A DNA stretch of 64,000 nt from Leucobacter chironomi DSM 19883 (lineage in GTDB: Bacteria; Actinomycetota; Actinomycetes; Actinomycetales; Microbacteriaceae), in contig NZ_ATXU01000005.1 in assembly GCF_000421845.1 (NCBI RefSeq), positions 204,439 to 268,438 of the forward strand, written 5' to 3'. Positions 44,413-53,900 of this stretch are shown in pieces. A program made the translations under genes and the position numbers. Numbering within the stretch: position 1 is the first letter of the stretch; the number at the start of each line of letters is the position of its first letter. Below the pieces are notes generated by a model that saw nothing but the letters and a program-made list of their open reading frames with translations, did no database searches and was not told where the DNA came from.

Positions 44413-45078
44413 TCAGAACAGCGTAGGCAGCGTCTCGACTGGGCGATCGGGTTGCATCGCCCGGCTGAGCTCCTCCGATGCGATCTGCGCCTCCGCCACG
44501 AGCTCGGCGTCACCTGCACGCTCGGGGTCGAGCCACTCGGCGGCGAAGTCCGCGGGGATGGGGAGCGGCATGCGCGACTCGGTGCCGCCGCTACTCTTCG
44601 ACTTCACGGCCGAGGCCTTGCCGGTCCCTCGTCTGGTGACCATGGCGTAGGTCAGGCGGGTCTCACCGGTCTCATCGTCCGTGACGGTCGAAGTGACGGC
44701 AGCGAGCCAAAACGGTGACCCATCGGCGAGCGACCATCTGGGCTTGCCCTCGTCGTACCAGCTCGCCGGCAGGAGGGCGCGGTGTTGGAAGGCGTGGCTC
44801 CATCGCCTCACGAGCGAGTCGTCTCTCGCGTTGAAGCTGTTGCGTCCGCGGGGACCCCTGCCGTCTGCCCAGAGCGACCACCATCCGAGTTCGAGGCGGT
44901 CTCCGATGAGGACTGGGTTCAGGTTTTTCGCTTTGCGCCCGGTGATCTTTGCGTGCCCGTTGTGCTGCGTGATCCAGTCGTTGAGCAGCGCGAGCGATCC
45001 TGGTTCGCTGATCGGCTCGTCCTCGCCCGGCAGAGGGATGGGGGTACTGTCGCCGCTGAGACCGTATGAAGCGCACAT
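44413..45078 (-). CDS. SRAP (YedK/HMCES-like) DNA-protein crosslink protein, variant
   Basis: 221 residues from the ATG at 45078, which makes cysteine residue 2, as required: SRAP proteins use Cys2 to crosslink abasic sites in single-stranded DNA and so protect replication forks. The asparagine/arginine motif is RNSFNARDD near residue 85 and the acidic-site region PASWYDEG near residue 113. The usual H-x-RMP motif near the C-terminus is here TESRMP, so the histidine that helps resolve the crosslink is replaced (glutamate in its place). Either this is a divergent subfamily or its release step differs. It is the last gene of a four-gene minus-strand unit. Confidence 0.8.
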   Translation of the reverse strand: MCASYGLSGDSTPIPLPGEDEPISEPGSLALLNDWITQHNGHAKITGRKAKNLNPVLIGDRLELGWWSLWADGRGPRGRNSFNARDDSLVRRWSHAFQHRALLPASWYDEGKPRWSLADGSPFWLAAVTSTVTDDETGETRLTYAMVTRRGTGKASAVKSKSSGGTESRMPLPIPADFAAEWLDPERAGDAELVAEAQIASEELSRAMQPDRPVETLPTLF

Positions 45079-45116
45079 GCGCACAGGCTACGCCCGCCGG
45101 CCCGGGCCCGGTAGCC

Positions 45117-45410
45117 CTACCTCTCCCCGGGGTGGATGGTGCCGCCGCCGTTCGGCGCGCCCATCCGACTCGCAGTTTCGCTGCTCTGCGTCGGGCGCTG
45201 GTATCGCACAGAGAGGTCGGCATCGGCGAGTGAGGTGTGGATCGCGGTCATGCGCCGCCGGGACGGTTCGACGTGCCAGGCGAGCACCAGATAGCGCGCC
45301 TCGCCAACGGTGTCGGTGACGCGGTGCACAATCGCGGCCGGATGATCGGGAGCCTCACGCATTATGGCCCACGTGTCTACGTCAAGGCGAATGGGTGCCG
45401 GTCTGGTCAT
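45117..45410 (-). CDS. Small protein of unknown function in SRAP operon
   Basis: 97 residues. No recognised domain; the centre has a beta-like pattern (ARYLVLAWHVEPSRRRMTAI) and the C-terminus is polar and disordered. It lies between the zinc-ribbon micro-gene and the SRAP gene on the same strand. Similar short genes are frequent in integrated actinobacterial elements, which fits the context. Confidence 0.55.
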   Translation of the reverse strand: MTRPAPIRLDVDTWAIMREAPDHPAAIVHRVTDTVGEARYLVLAWHVEPSRRRMTAIHTSLADADLSVRYQRPTQSSETASRMGAPNGGGTIHPGER

Positions 45411-45439
45411 GTGGGCAGGGTACGCCCCGCCCCCGACAT

Positions 45440-45571
45440 TCAGTCCTCGGGCTCCCAGGGAAGACGATCCTGCGGGGCAGCAAGGATGCGCTCAAGCCCA
45501 CACGTCGGGCACGTCAGCCGGGCCATGTCGACGCGCCTCATCGCCGCACCGCAGCCAGGGCAGGGCCACAT
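45440..45571 (-). CDS. 43-residue zinc-ribbon-like micro-protein
   Basis: The ATG at 45571 lies 2 bp after the stop of the next gene upstream, and the frame ends TGA at 45440. The product starts MWPCPGCGAAMRRVDMARLT and then has CPTCG, so it carries two CxxC pairs (CPGC and CPTC) 17 residues apart, the pattern of a treble-clef or zinc-ribbon knuckle. It is too short for most gene finders. Such micro-proteins are common in phage and element gene clusters. Function unknown. Confidence 0.6.
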   Translation of the reverse strand: MWPCPGCGAAMRRVDMARLTCPTCGLERILAAPQDRLPWEPED

Positions 45572-45573
45572 GA

Positions 45574-45849
45574 TCAGGAACGCCGTACGGAGATCATCTG
45601 CCAGCCCTCGGGGATCAGCTTGCGCAGGTCGTCCATCGTCTCTGCTTCGATCTCGCCGACCTCATCGCGGCGCTCGAAAACACCGGCCGCAGTGAGCGCG
45701 GTCGTGCCGGCTCGCATCGCGACTGGCGCCGAAACCAGATCGAATCCCGCCGGACGCTTCGCCTCCAACTCGGCCCGCACCGCGTCGAGACCTTCACCTG
45801 CCACCTCGACAGAGACGGTCTCGACTCGACGGATCGTGGCATGCAGCAT
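45574..45849 (-). CDS. Small unknown protein, first gene of the SRAP operon
   Basis: 91 residues with alternating strands and helices; it starts MLHATIRRVETVSVEVAGEG and ends EGWQMISVRRS. The last part (DLRKLIPEGWQMISVR) resembles a small alpha/beta fold of unknown role. The spacing to the micro-gene downstream is 2 bp, so they are co-translated. No known domain is recognised. Confidence 0.55.
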   Translation of the reverse strand: MLHATIRRVETVSVEVAGEGLDAVRAELEAKRPAGFDLVSAPVAMRAGTTALTAAGVFERRDEVGEIEAETMDDLRKLIPEGWQMISVRRS

Positions 45850-45930
45850 GAGACGAGCCTACCGCCCGGTCTGGGCGCGCAGAGTGTGGGCAAAATGTGG
45901 GCAAAGGCCCAAATCGGCCGGTCTCCCAGA

Positions 45931-45989
45931 AACAGATGAGCCCCCGACTTCCCAGTGTTTCCTAGGGGAGTCGGGGGCTTCTATCTGTT
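45931..45989 (-). terminator. Long hairpin terminator next to the tRNA-Ser fragment
   Basis: Arms at 45931-45953 and 45966-45989 pair over about 21 of 24 positions around cccccgact/agtcggggg. In minus orientation it directly follows the tRNA-Ser 3' end, exactly where a tRNA terminator belongs. Confidence 0.7.
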
Positions 45990-45996
45990 GTTCGTC

Positions 45997-46022
45997 TGGC
46001 GGAGACGGGGGGATTTGAAACC
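45997..46022 (-). other. 3' end of a tRNA-Ser gene (att-like junction)
   Basis: Read on the minus strand, the segment gives T-loop ttcaaat, T-stem cccc, acceptor cgtctcc, discriminator G and CCA, as in tRNA-Ser. The bases that should form the 5' T-stem, variable arm and the rest of the tRNA do not match. Only the 3' end and the terminator remain, the usual picture at one edge of an element that integrates into a tRNA gene. Confidence 0.65.
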
Positions 46023-46238
46023 TGCCAGACCCGAGTGCACCGCTAACGCCAATCTCAGATCACTGTTTTCACGCGGCAATTTGATTTCTAGAACGATGGC
46101 GACCTCGCGTTGATTAAGACAGGGTGTTGCCATTCCGTTGCCACTCGCATGCTGAAGCGCCCTGGGTTTGTTGGAGGCTCCAGAGTTACGGATGGAGAAT
46201 GGATTCATGCCCCAACACAAGAACAAGGGACGCCGCTA
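46023..46238. other. Element-side remnant between tRNA-Ser fragment and IS3
   Basis: 216 bp with lower GC and no intact gene. The minus strand near 46121-46145 reads like the frayed end of a tyrosine-recombinase gene (a ggcaacggaatggcaac stretch), which is often found beside attachment sites, but it is too short to prove. An ATG at 46207 with GGAG upstream opens a frame (MPQHKNKGRRYE) that runs into the IS, so a gene may have been interrupted there. Confidence 0.35.
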
Positions 46239-46263
46239 TGAATTGGCCTGGTTTGAGTTCCGA
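46239..46263 (+). repeat. IS3 terminal inverted repeat, left
   Basis: The 25-bp repeat starts tgaattggcctgg and is the exact reverse complement of 47523-47547. Confidence 0.95.
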
Positions 46264-46275
46264 CCGGTTTTCCTG

Positions 46276-47187
46276 TCAACCTGTCGGTGACAGAAGTTCC
46301 TCGGCCTCAGCATAGTAGGCCTGCTCGACCTCGATCGGGGTACGCATATCGAGCTCCCCGTGAAGGCGCTCATGGTTCCACCACCACACGTATTCGAGGG
46401 TCGCGAGTTCGACCTGCTCAACCGTCCGCCAGGGGCCCTGCTGTCGGATCAGTTCGGCCTTGTAGAGGTTGTTGACCGCCTCAGCCATGGCATTGTCAAA
46501 ACTGTCGCCGACCGTCCCGGTCGAGGGCACTGCTCCGAGTTCCGCAATGCGATCCGTATAGACCATGGCGGTGTAATTCGACCCGTGATCGGCGTGATGG
46601 ATCAGCCCATCGAGCCTGCCGCCCGATTGCCACGCAGCCATATCGAGTGCCTGCATCGGCAGAACCTCAGATTTCAGCGTCGCAGCGACATTCCAGCCCA
46701 CGATTCTGCGCGAGTACACGTCAGTGACGAACGCGACATAGGCGAACCCAGACCAGGTGGCGACGTAGGTCACGTCGCACACCCAGAGCTTGCGCGGCCC
46801 GTCAGCGGCGAATCTCCGGTTGACGAGATCGGTAGGCAGTGCCGCCGTTTTGTTGGGGCGTGTGGTGAACACGCGCTTTGATTTCCGTACCCCGCGCACG
46901 CCGGCGAGCCGCATCAGACGCTCGGTCTGGTCGCGGCCGATCTTCCACCCCTCACGCTTCAGCAGGGCATGCATCTTCCGGCGCCCGTACACGCCATAGT
47001 GCTTCGCGTGGAGCCGCCGGATCTCAGGGAGGAGCAACTCGTCGCGCAGCTGCCTGGCTGAGGCCGACCGGGCTTTCGCGGCCCGGTATCCGCGGGAGAT
47101 GAGGAACCCACGAACTGCCGCACGCAGCGTACGACAGAGGAACTCGACCCCGAAACGATCACGGTACTCGTCGATGAATCTGATCAT
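46276..47187 (-). CDS. IS3-family transposase, OrfB (DDE integrase domain)
   Basis: 303 residues from the ATG at 47187, which overlaps the orfA stop by ATGA. The HTH_21 region (YGVYGRRKMHALLKREGW) precedes the rve integrase core. Catalytic residues: first Asp in VCDVTYVAT, second in HHADHGSNYT, and Glu in NAMAEAVNNLYK, giving the D-D-35-E arrangement. The frame is open upstream through a T-run (ttttt near 47217), consistent with production of an OrfAB fusion by -1 frameshifting as in other IS3 elements. It looks intact and likely active. Confidence 0.95.
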   Translation of the reverse strand: MIRFIDEYRDRFGVEFLCRTLRAAVRGFLISRGYRAAKARSASARQLRDELLLPEIRRLHAKHYGVYGRRKMHALLKREGWKIGRDQTERLMRLAGVRGVRKSKRVFTTRPNKTAALPTDLVNRRFAADGPRKLWVCDVTYVATWSGFAYVAFVTDVYSRRIVGWNVAATLKSEVLPMQALDMAAWQSGGRLDGLIHHADHGSNYTAMVYTDRIAELGAVPSTGTVGDSFDNAMAEAVNNLYKAELIRQQGPWRTVEQVELATLEYVWWWNHERLHGELDMRTPIEVEQAYYAEAEELLSPTG

Positions 47188-47498
47188 TTCGTTCGTGGCC
47201 GGTCGAGTTCCTTCGCGAAAAACACGCTCGCGGCTTTGAGTACCTCGTTGGCCTTCCGGAGCTCGCTCACCTCGCGGCGTAACCGCCGGTTCTCCTGGGC
47301 CATATCGATCGAGGTGCCAGGCTTCGCGCCGGTATCGATGTCGTAGCGGCGCTGCCACACGCGCAGCGTCTCCGGGCTCACTCCGAGGAGCCCACCGACG
47401 TGTCGGCAGGCCGCGGTCAGCGACTCGTGCTCGGGGCGGGCTTCGGCGAGCATCCGAAGTGCGCGCTGGCGAAGTTCAGGGTCATATTTGCTTGGCAT
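47184..47498 (-). CDS. IS3-family transposase, OrfA (helix-turn-helix)
   Basis: 104 residues from the ATG at 47498 (MPSKYDPELRQRA). An HTH_Tnp_1 domain: RALRMLAEARPEHESLTAACRHVG then GVSPETLRVWQRRYD, followed by the leucine-zipper helix MAQENRRLRREVSELRKANEVLKAA used for oligomerisation. It binds the IS ends and is needed for OrfAB transposase regulation. Confidence 0.93.
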   Translation of the reverse strand: MPSKYDPELRQRALRMLAEARPEHESLTAACRHVGGLLGVSPETLRVWQRRYDIDTGAKPGTSIDMAQENRRLRREVSELRKANEVLKAASVFFAKELDRPRTK

Positions 47499-47522
47499 CG
47501 TAGTTCCATCCTTGTATAAAGA

Positions 47523-47547
47523 TCGGAACTCAAACCAGGCCAATTCA
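47523..47547 (-). repeat. IS3 terminal inverted repeat, right
   Basis: Exact reverse complement of 46239-46263; ends at 47547, where the chromosomal holB reading begins. Confidence 0.95.
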
Positions 47548-47889
47548 GTCGGCATCCTCGATCACGATCACCCGATGCCGCCCCTCTGCCGGAGCGTAGT
47601 GGGCGGTGGTGGCGATGTCGCGCAAGTCGATGCCGATCACGACCTTCTGGGTCGTGAGCACTGCGACGTCGGGATGGGTGCGGGCCCGCACCTGGGCGAA
47701 GACGCGCTCGCGATCGCCCGGCTCGCGGGCGGTGAGGGCCGCCGCGAAGCGCAGGGCGAGATTCGAGCGGCCCGAGCCGGGCGGGCCGGTGATGAGCCAG
47801 GCGTGGGCGAGTTCGCCCCCCGGCGAGGCGGCGCGCTCGAGCGCGTCGACCGCCGCGGGCTGCCCGACGATCTCGCTCCAGAAGTCCAT
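47545..47889 (-). pseudogene. holB: DNA polymerase III subunit delta' (holB), cut off by IS3
   Basis: 114 residues match the start of HolB: MDFWSEIVGQPAAVDALERA, Walker A GPPGSGRSN near residue 41, then RTHPDVAVL and HRVIVIEDAD, which is the Walker B aspartate region that normally continues DRM. The frame stops at a TGA made by the IS end. The remaining two thirds of HolB are not found beyond the IS. The region IDLRDIA is one residue shorter than usual, so it may already be a decayed partial copy. HolB is an essential clamp-loader part in many bacteria, so a full copy should exist elsewhere. Its normal upstream partner tmk is absent; the giant surface-protein gene is there instead. Confidence 0.8.
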
Positions 47890-47938
47890 GGATTCAGGCT
47901 ATCGTTCACGGCTGACATTCGTGCTCGGGAACGGGCGA

Positions 47939-47966
47939 GGGCCCGGAGGCTCATCCCTCCGGGCCC
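47939..47966 (-). terminator. Probable terminator of the giant surface-protein gene
   Basis: 11-bp arms gggcccggagg and cctccgggccc with a 6-base loop, 22 bp after the stop at 47989 on the minus strand. No clear T-run follows, but the stem is very stable. Confidence 0.65.
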
Positions 47967-47988
47967 CGATTCCCCCCAGCTTCTGCCG

Positions 47989-50900
47989 CTAGTCCGCGCG
48001 GACTCCGCGAACCTCGCGACGACCGCGTGCGGCGGCGGCGACAGCGCCGCCGAGCATCAGCAGCGCCGCGAGCATCGCCAGGTAGCCGACCGCGCTCGCA
48101 CCGGTGATCGACAGCGGGTCGAGCGCCTTGACGGGCACCGTCGCGTCGTCGCTCAGCACCGAGTCGGGCGTGAGGTCGGCGGGCGAGTCGATCACGACCG
48201 TGTTGGTCACCTGCGGGTAGGCGGCCTGCAGCACGTTCACCTTGAGCGTGAGCTCCGCGGTGTCGCCGACGGCGAGGCCGCCGGTGAGCGTCCAGGTGAC
48301 GGTCTTGCCGCTCACCGCCATGCTGACGCCTGCGGGCAGGCTCGGCGAGGAGTGGTAGGCGAGGCCGTTCGGCAGCACGTCGGTCACGGTGATGGGGCCG
48401 GGATCGTCATGCGGTCCCTGGTTCTCGACCGTGATGCGGTAGGTGCCGACCTTGCCGACCTGGAACTGCCCGACGGCGGTCTTCTCGACCACGAGCTTGA
48501 CGACCGGGGTCACGTCGAGCGGATCCGACCACTCGTTGTTGCTCGTGTCGGGATCGGGCTCGTTCGCACTCGTGATCTCCACGTGGTTCGGCACCGTGCC
48601 GCGGGCGTTCTCGTGGATCAGCGTCGAGATGATCAGCGGATCCGCCTCGGTATCAATACCGGCGGTTACGCCGAGCGTACCGGCGTAGGTGGCCACCACG
48701 ATCGCGCCACCGGTCGGGTCGAGCGGATCGACCAAGGTGATCGAGTCGATCGTCCACGCGGTGCCTGTGACGGGCCCGGTGGTGCTCGTAACCTCGATGC
48801 CGGCCGGCACGGTGTCGGTCACGGTGAAGCCACTCGAGATCGACGGCCCGTTGTTCGTCACCTGGATGGTGTAGTCGAGCGGATCGCCGACGTGCAGCTG
48901 GCCGTTCAGGTCGGTCGGGTGCGACTTCACTACCGCGAGGTCGGCGGAGCGCGCCACGTCGAGCGGAGCGGTGTCGGTGTTCGGGTGCGGGTCTACCGCA
49001 GGCTCCGGAGTGCCGGAGGTGACGGTCGCCGTGTTGACGAGCGGCGTCACCGGGGGTGCAGCCGCGGGATCGGTCGGCTGCAGGCTCGGGTCGAGCAGCA
49101 CGTCGAAGAGGATCACCGGTGCCGGGGTCGCACTGGTGCCCACCATCGGCAACCCGACGTTGGAGCCGCCCGCCGTTCGAGTGAACGTGACCGTCTGCTG
49201 CACCGCGGGGTTGTAGGCCGAGGCAACAATGCTCCAGTTGCTTGCTGTGTCGCCGGCCGGGCCGACGTAGCTGACGCCGAGCGGCAGCGTGTCGGTGACG
49301 ACCAGGTCGGGCGCCGCATCGCTCGGGCCGTAGTTGGTGACGTCGATGCGGTAGCGGGCCTGCTCGCCGGCGACGGCCGACGTCACCTCTGTGACATCGT
49401 CTGCCGGATCGACCGCGGTCTTCACCAGGCCGAGGTCGGCCTGCGCGGTGACGATGATCGACGCGTCGTCGTCGTCCTTGCGCGGATCCTGGGTGGGATC
49501 CGGGAACTGGCGGCTGTCGGTCCACGTCAGCACCGCCTCGTTGACGAACGGGTTCGTCAACGTCGCCGTGGGCAGGTCGCTCGCGATGTGCGCGACGACG
49601 GTGATCTCGGTCGCCGCTGCTGCGCCCACCGGGTGCAGACCATCGTAGGTGCAGCTGCCGCTCTGGGTGCCCGGGGTCGCCGTGCAGGTCCAGTCTGTGC
49701 CGCTCATCGAGACCAGAGTGAGCCCTGCAGGCAGCGTGTCAACGACCTGCGCGGGAGCCGCAGATGGGCCGTTGTTGGTGACCGTCAGCGTGTATTCGAC
49801 GTCGGTACCCGCATGCCATGGGCCTGGGTCGGCTGGGTTTGTCGTTGTCTTGACGATCGTCATCGTCGCCTCGGTGTCGATATCGACCGGATCGCGATCG
49901 GTGTCGCTGTTATCGGGCCCGGTCACCGTTGCAGCGTTCTGCACCCCGTTCTGTTCTGGGTGATCGGCTGCGACGAGCGCTTGGAAGGTCACGACGATCG
50001 TATTGTTCGGTGCCGTGGCGGGCAGGGTGCCCGTCGCGTCGCGAAGAGCCGCCCAGGTCAACGTCTGACCACCGGCATTTGGATCGCCGGTTACGGTCGG
50101 TTGTGAGGCCTCACCGCCGACGCCGTCGACCGTGGCTGATCCCGGGACGAAGCTGAACTTCGTGGGGAGCGCATCGCTCAGGCTGATCACACCTAGGGAG
50201 TCACTCGGCCCATCGTTGGTGATCACCATGCGATAGGTGACGGCTTGACCGGCCAGCGCAGCGGCTCCTGCCGCGGGTACCGTGTGCGTCTTCTCGATCG
50301 AGAGCATCGAGAGCCTGTCTGAATCGAACGGCTCGTCGTCTCGCGGTTTCGAGGGGTTGTCTTCAGAGCTCGCCTCGACCCAGTTGGTGACGTTGGCGGG
50401 CAGCGTCGGCGCGGTGTCGTAGGTGACGACGAACGCGCGCGACTGGCCGACCGGCAGATTGCCGGTGAGCGAGAACACATCCCAGTGGGTGTTGGGGGCC
50501 GCGTGGTCTGCTCGCGTCCACACCGCGGTACCGGTAGGATCACCAGTCGCCGCGTGGGTCACCCAGGTCGCGTTGAAGAGCGTCGTCGGGTGCTCATCGA
50601 CCACCTGCACGCCGCGGGCGACCGCGAGCCCACTGTTCGAGACGGTCACCAGGTAGCTCACCTGATCGCCTGCGTTGACCGGAGGCACCGGCGACAGGGT
50701 GGCGGCTGGCACCCAGGCGTTCGCCGTGGTGTCCCAGATCACGCGCACTTTGGTGATGCCGAGGGTCGCGTCGAACGCCGGGTTTGCCGGGGCGTCGTCG
50801 GTGTTGTTCGGTGTCACCGGATCGGGGGTCGAGCCGGGCGTGATGACCGCAACATTGACGATGCTGCCGTTTCCGGCCGGCCCCGAGGTCGGGGTCCATG

Positions 50901-53900
50901 CCGCATCGACGGTGCCGCTCATCGTAATCGGCGCATGCACTCCGGCACCGCCGATCCCGAGTGACGAGATCGCAGGGTCGAGTGTGAACGTGATCGTATC
51001 GCCTGCGGTCGCGGTGGTGCCCACGGGCCAGGCCGCGCCGTTCAGCGTCGCGATCCATGTCGCATTCGACGGGTCGGCCACACCGCTCACTCCCGTGGGG
51101 ATCGTGTCGGTGATGGTGATCGGATTGGCTGCAGAATTTCGCGAGACCGATGGCCCGTTGTTCACGGGCTGGATCGACCAGTTGATCGTTCCGCCCGCGT
51201 TCACGGTGCCGCCGGCGTTCGTCATCGTCTTCACCACTGCGAGGTCGGCGCTCTCGGTGAGCGTCCGCTCGGCGTCATCCTCGTTGGGGTTCGGGTTGGT
51301 GCCGTCATTGGGCAACTTGCTCGGCGCTTCATAGGTGCGGCCGAGCACGCTCGCGTCGTTTGCCGGCTTGGCGCCCGGGTCGGCGGCCGTCGTGATGTTC
51401 ACGTTCGCGGTCAGCACGATCCTGTCTGTGCCCGCCGCGTTCAGGCTGGTAGTGTTTCCGCCCACGGTGAACCGGTAAGGATCAGCGGTGGTACCGCTGC
51501 CCGAGGTGCTCAACGAGATCGGCGTGCCCGTCGTGGCTCCCGGAGCGAAGTACTGAGCTGCCCAACCGGTCGTCGTCACACCCGCAGGTAGATCCAGCGT
51601 GTCGGTGATCTCAAACGGGCCGTAGCTCGCATTGGGGCCGTGGTTGTCAACGGTGATGCGCCACTGCGGCTGAGTGTACACACCTGCCTCAAGGCTCTGC
51701 CCGATGACCCACTGGTCGGCCGGTACCCCGTGCAGCGGGTGGCCCGCGGGCGCGTTGCCCGTGGTGCCGCCGACGGCATCCTTGACCAGCTTCAGGTCGG
51801 CTGAGTGGATGTAGCCGTTCGCGGGGCTGCTGCCCGGCGAGTACGAAGGAACGCCCTGCCGGCCAGTGTCGCCACGGGTGTCCTTCGCGACCGCGGTCAA
51901 CGTGTTGGTGTGCGGCACCGCTACGCCTGCGTCGGTGGTGACGCCCGCGTCAGTGAGCGCCCCGGTCTGTGGGATCGTGCTGAAGCGAATCTCGAGGTAC
52001 GAGCTCGCATTGCTCCCGACCTTGCCCGGGATCACCGGGCTACCGGCCGCGATCACGCCACCGTTCTCAAGCGCCGCACGAACGCTCGCCTCGCTCCACA
52101 CCAGGTTGGTGGTGCCCGTCGGTGCTGCGAGCGTCACCCAAGCCCCGCCGTTGAGGCGAATCTGGGGTGCGCGTGAGGGGTCGCCGTCGTAGCTCCAGTT
52201 CTCCGGCAGTTCGTCTTGGATCTCGATGTTTTGCGTGTGGCCGGCGCCGTTGTTGGTGGCGCGCAGCGTCCAGGCAAAGGGTGTGTCAACGTAGGCCACG
52301 TCGATCGCCGGGTTCGCTGGGTTGTCTGGCGAGACCTGCTTCAGCAGCGCCACGTTCGGGAACACGGGCGTGACCTGCGCGGTGTCGGTAGCCGCCGGTA
52401 CCCCGCCGGCGCCTGGCACGTAGCGACGGCCCTCATTGCTCGGATCCCACGAGAAGTACTCGGTAACCGTCGCCGTATTGGTCTTCGTCGCATCTGTCAG
52501 GTTCGCTGCACCGACGAACGAGCCATTGTAAGAGAACACCATCGAGTTCAGCCTGGTGGTGCCGTTGGAATCGGCCAACGGATAGAGCGGCCCGAAATCT
52601 TGCCACTGAATCGTGGCACCGGTGCCCGTTGAGAGCGCGGTGCTGATGGCTGCCAGGTTCGTGGGCACTGGCGAGATCGATGCCGGGTCAACAATCACGC
52701 CCGCGGGCACCACGTCTTGCATGGAGACATGGTGTGCCGGGGTGCGGTTGGCTGAACCGACAGCACCGGTACCGGTGTTGTTCACCGTGATGGCATACCT
52801 AAAGGTACCGTCGGGGTTCAACGTCATCGCATCTTGGTTCACCGGGCTCGCGGTGCGTGCGTCAACCTTCTTCACGAGGCCCACGCGCGGGTGCTGCACG
52901 GTGATGATTGCGGTCGCCTCATCAGTGTTCGTGCGCGTGCTGTCGACCCCATCGCTCATGTTCCAGAAGAATGTGGCGCGGTTGGTGCGGTTGGCTGCCG
53001 TCGGGCTCGCTGCGACGCTGTCGGTCACCCTCGCATCGAAGGAAATCACGATCGTGCGGCTGACGGTATCGAACGGAATGTCGATCCTGGACCCCGCGGA
53101 CGGCGGGCCGGCGGTCGCCGGCCAGGTCACGGTCTGTCCCGAGACGTGCAGATCGTTCGTCACCGCGGGCCCGCCGACGAAGGAGACCGTCGGGTTGCCC
53201 GCGTAGCTGAACCCTGGCGGCAGGGTGTCAACGAGCTGAGCATCCCAGAAGTTTGCATTCGCCGGGATGGTGGTCGTGAGCGTGTAGCGCACGGTGCCGC
53301 CGACGGGTGCGTAGGCAGGGGATACCGTCTTCGCCAGGGTGGCTCGAGTGAGCGTGACGTCCCGTTCGGCACCGGTTGCGCGATCGCCGCGGCGATCAGC
53401 GGTGCTCTCGCCGCCGATCGTGCCGGGCAGCGTATATCCGACGATGTGCGCACGGTTGATGTAGCTCGCGCCGCCGCCGGCGGCGGGGTCGAGCTTGGCG
53501 GTGAAGAGCAGCGTGCTGGGGCTGCCCGCATCGAGGCGGCCGATGTCCGTCCACTCTATAAGAGTGCCGGTGCCCGCCGCATCGGGGATCACGCGCTGAT
53601 CGGCGCCCGTGCCGTCGACGCGGCACTTGCCGCCAGCCAGCGCCGAAACCTGAGCGGTACCGTTGGCGGTGGTGAAGTTCCAGCCTGGGGCAGCTGCGGG
53701 CTCCGCGAATCCGGCGGGCAGGCAGTCATAGACCACCGCATCGTAGAGCGCCGGGAGCCCCGCGGTGCTGCCCGCGGTGAGCTCGAAGGTGACGAGGCCG
53801 TCTGCTCCGCCGGGCGTGCCGACGACCGTCTTCGACAGCGTGGGCAGCGGCTCGATATACGTCACGTTCGCGTCGTCATCGGCCTCGATCTTCTGCCGGT

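Larger units (their letters stand above)
46239..47547 (-). mobile_element. IS3-family insertion sequence, complete (1309 bp)
   Basis: Bounded by 25-bp perfect terminal inverted repeats that begin TG and end CA, and containing orfA and orfB in the usual overlapping order. No 3- or 4-bp target duplication is seen: the left flank ends gcta and the right begins gtcg. The left flank is element-like DNA while the right flank is the interior of holB, so the element sits at a junction of two unrelated regions rather than at a simple insertion. Confidence 0.95.

Noticed and set aside
45395..46018. A 207-codon plus-strand frame across the small-gene operon
   Set aside because: It is antisense to three well-spaced small genes and reads through the tRNA fragment.
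47488..50106. An 872-codon plus-strand open frame, and others over 58 kb
   Set aside because: They lie antisense to holB and the giant protein and have no homologous features; high GC leaves such frames open by chance.
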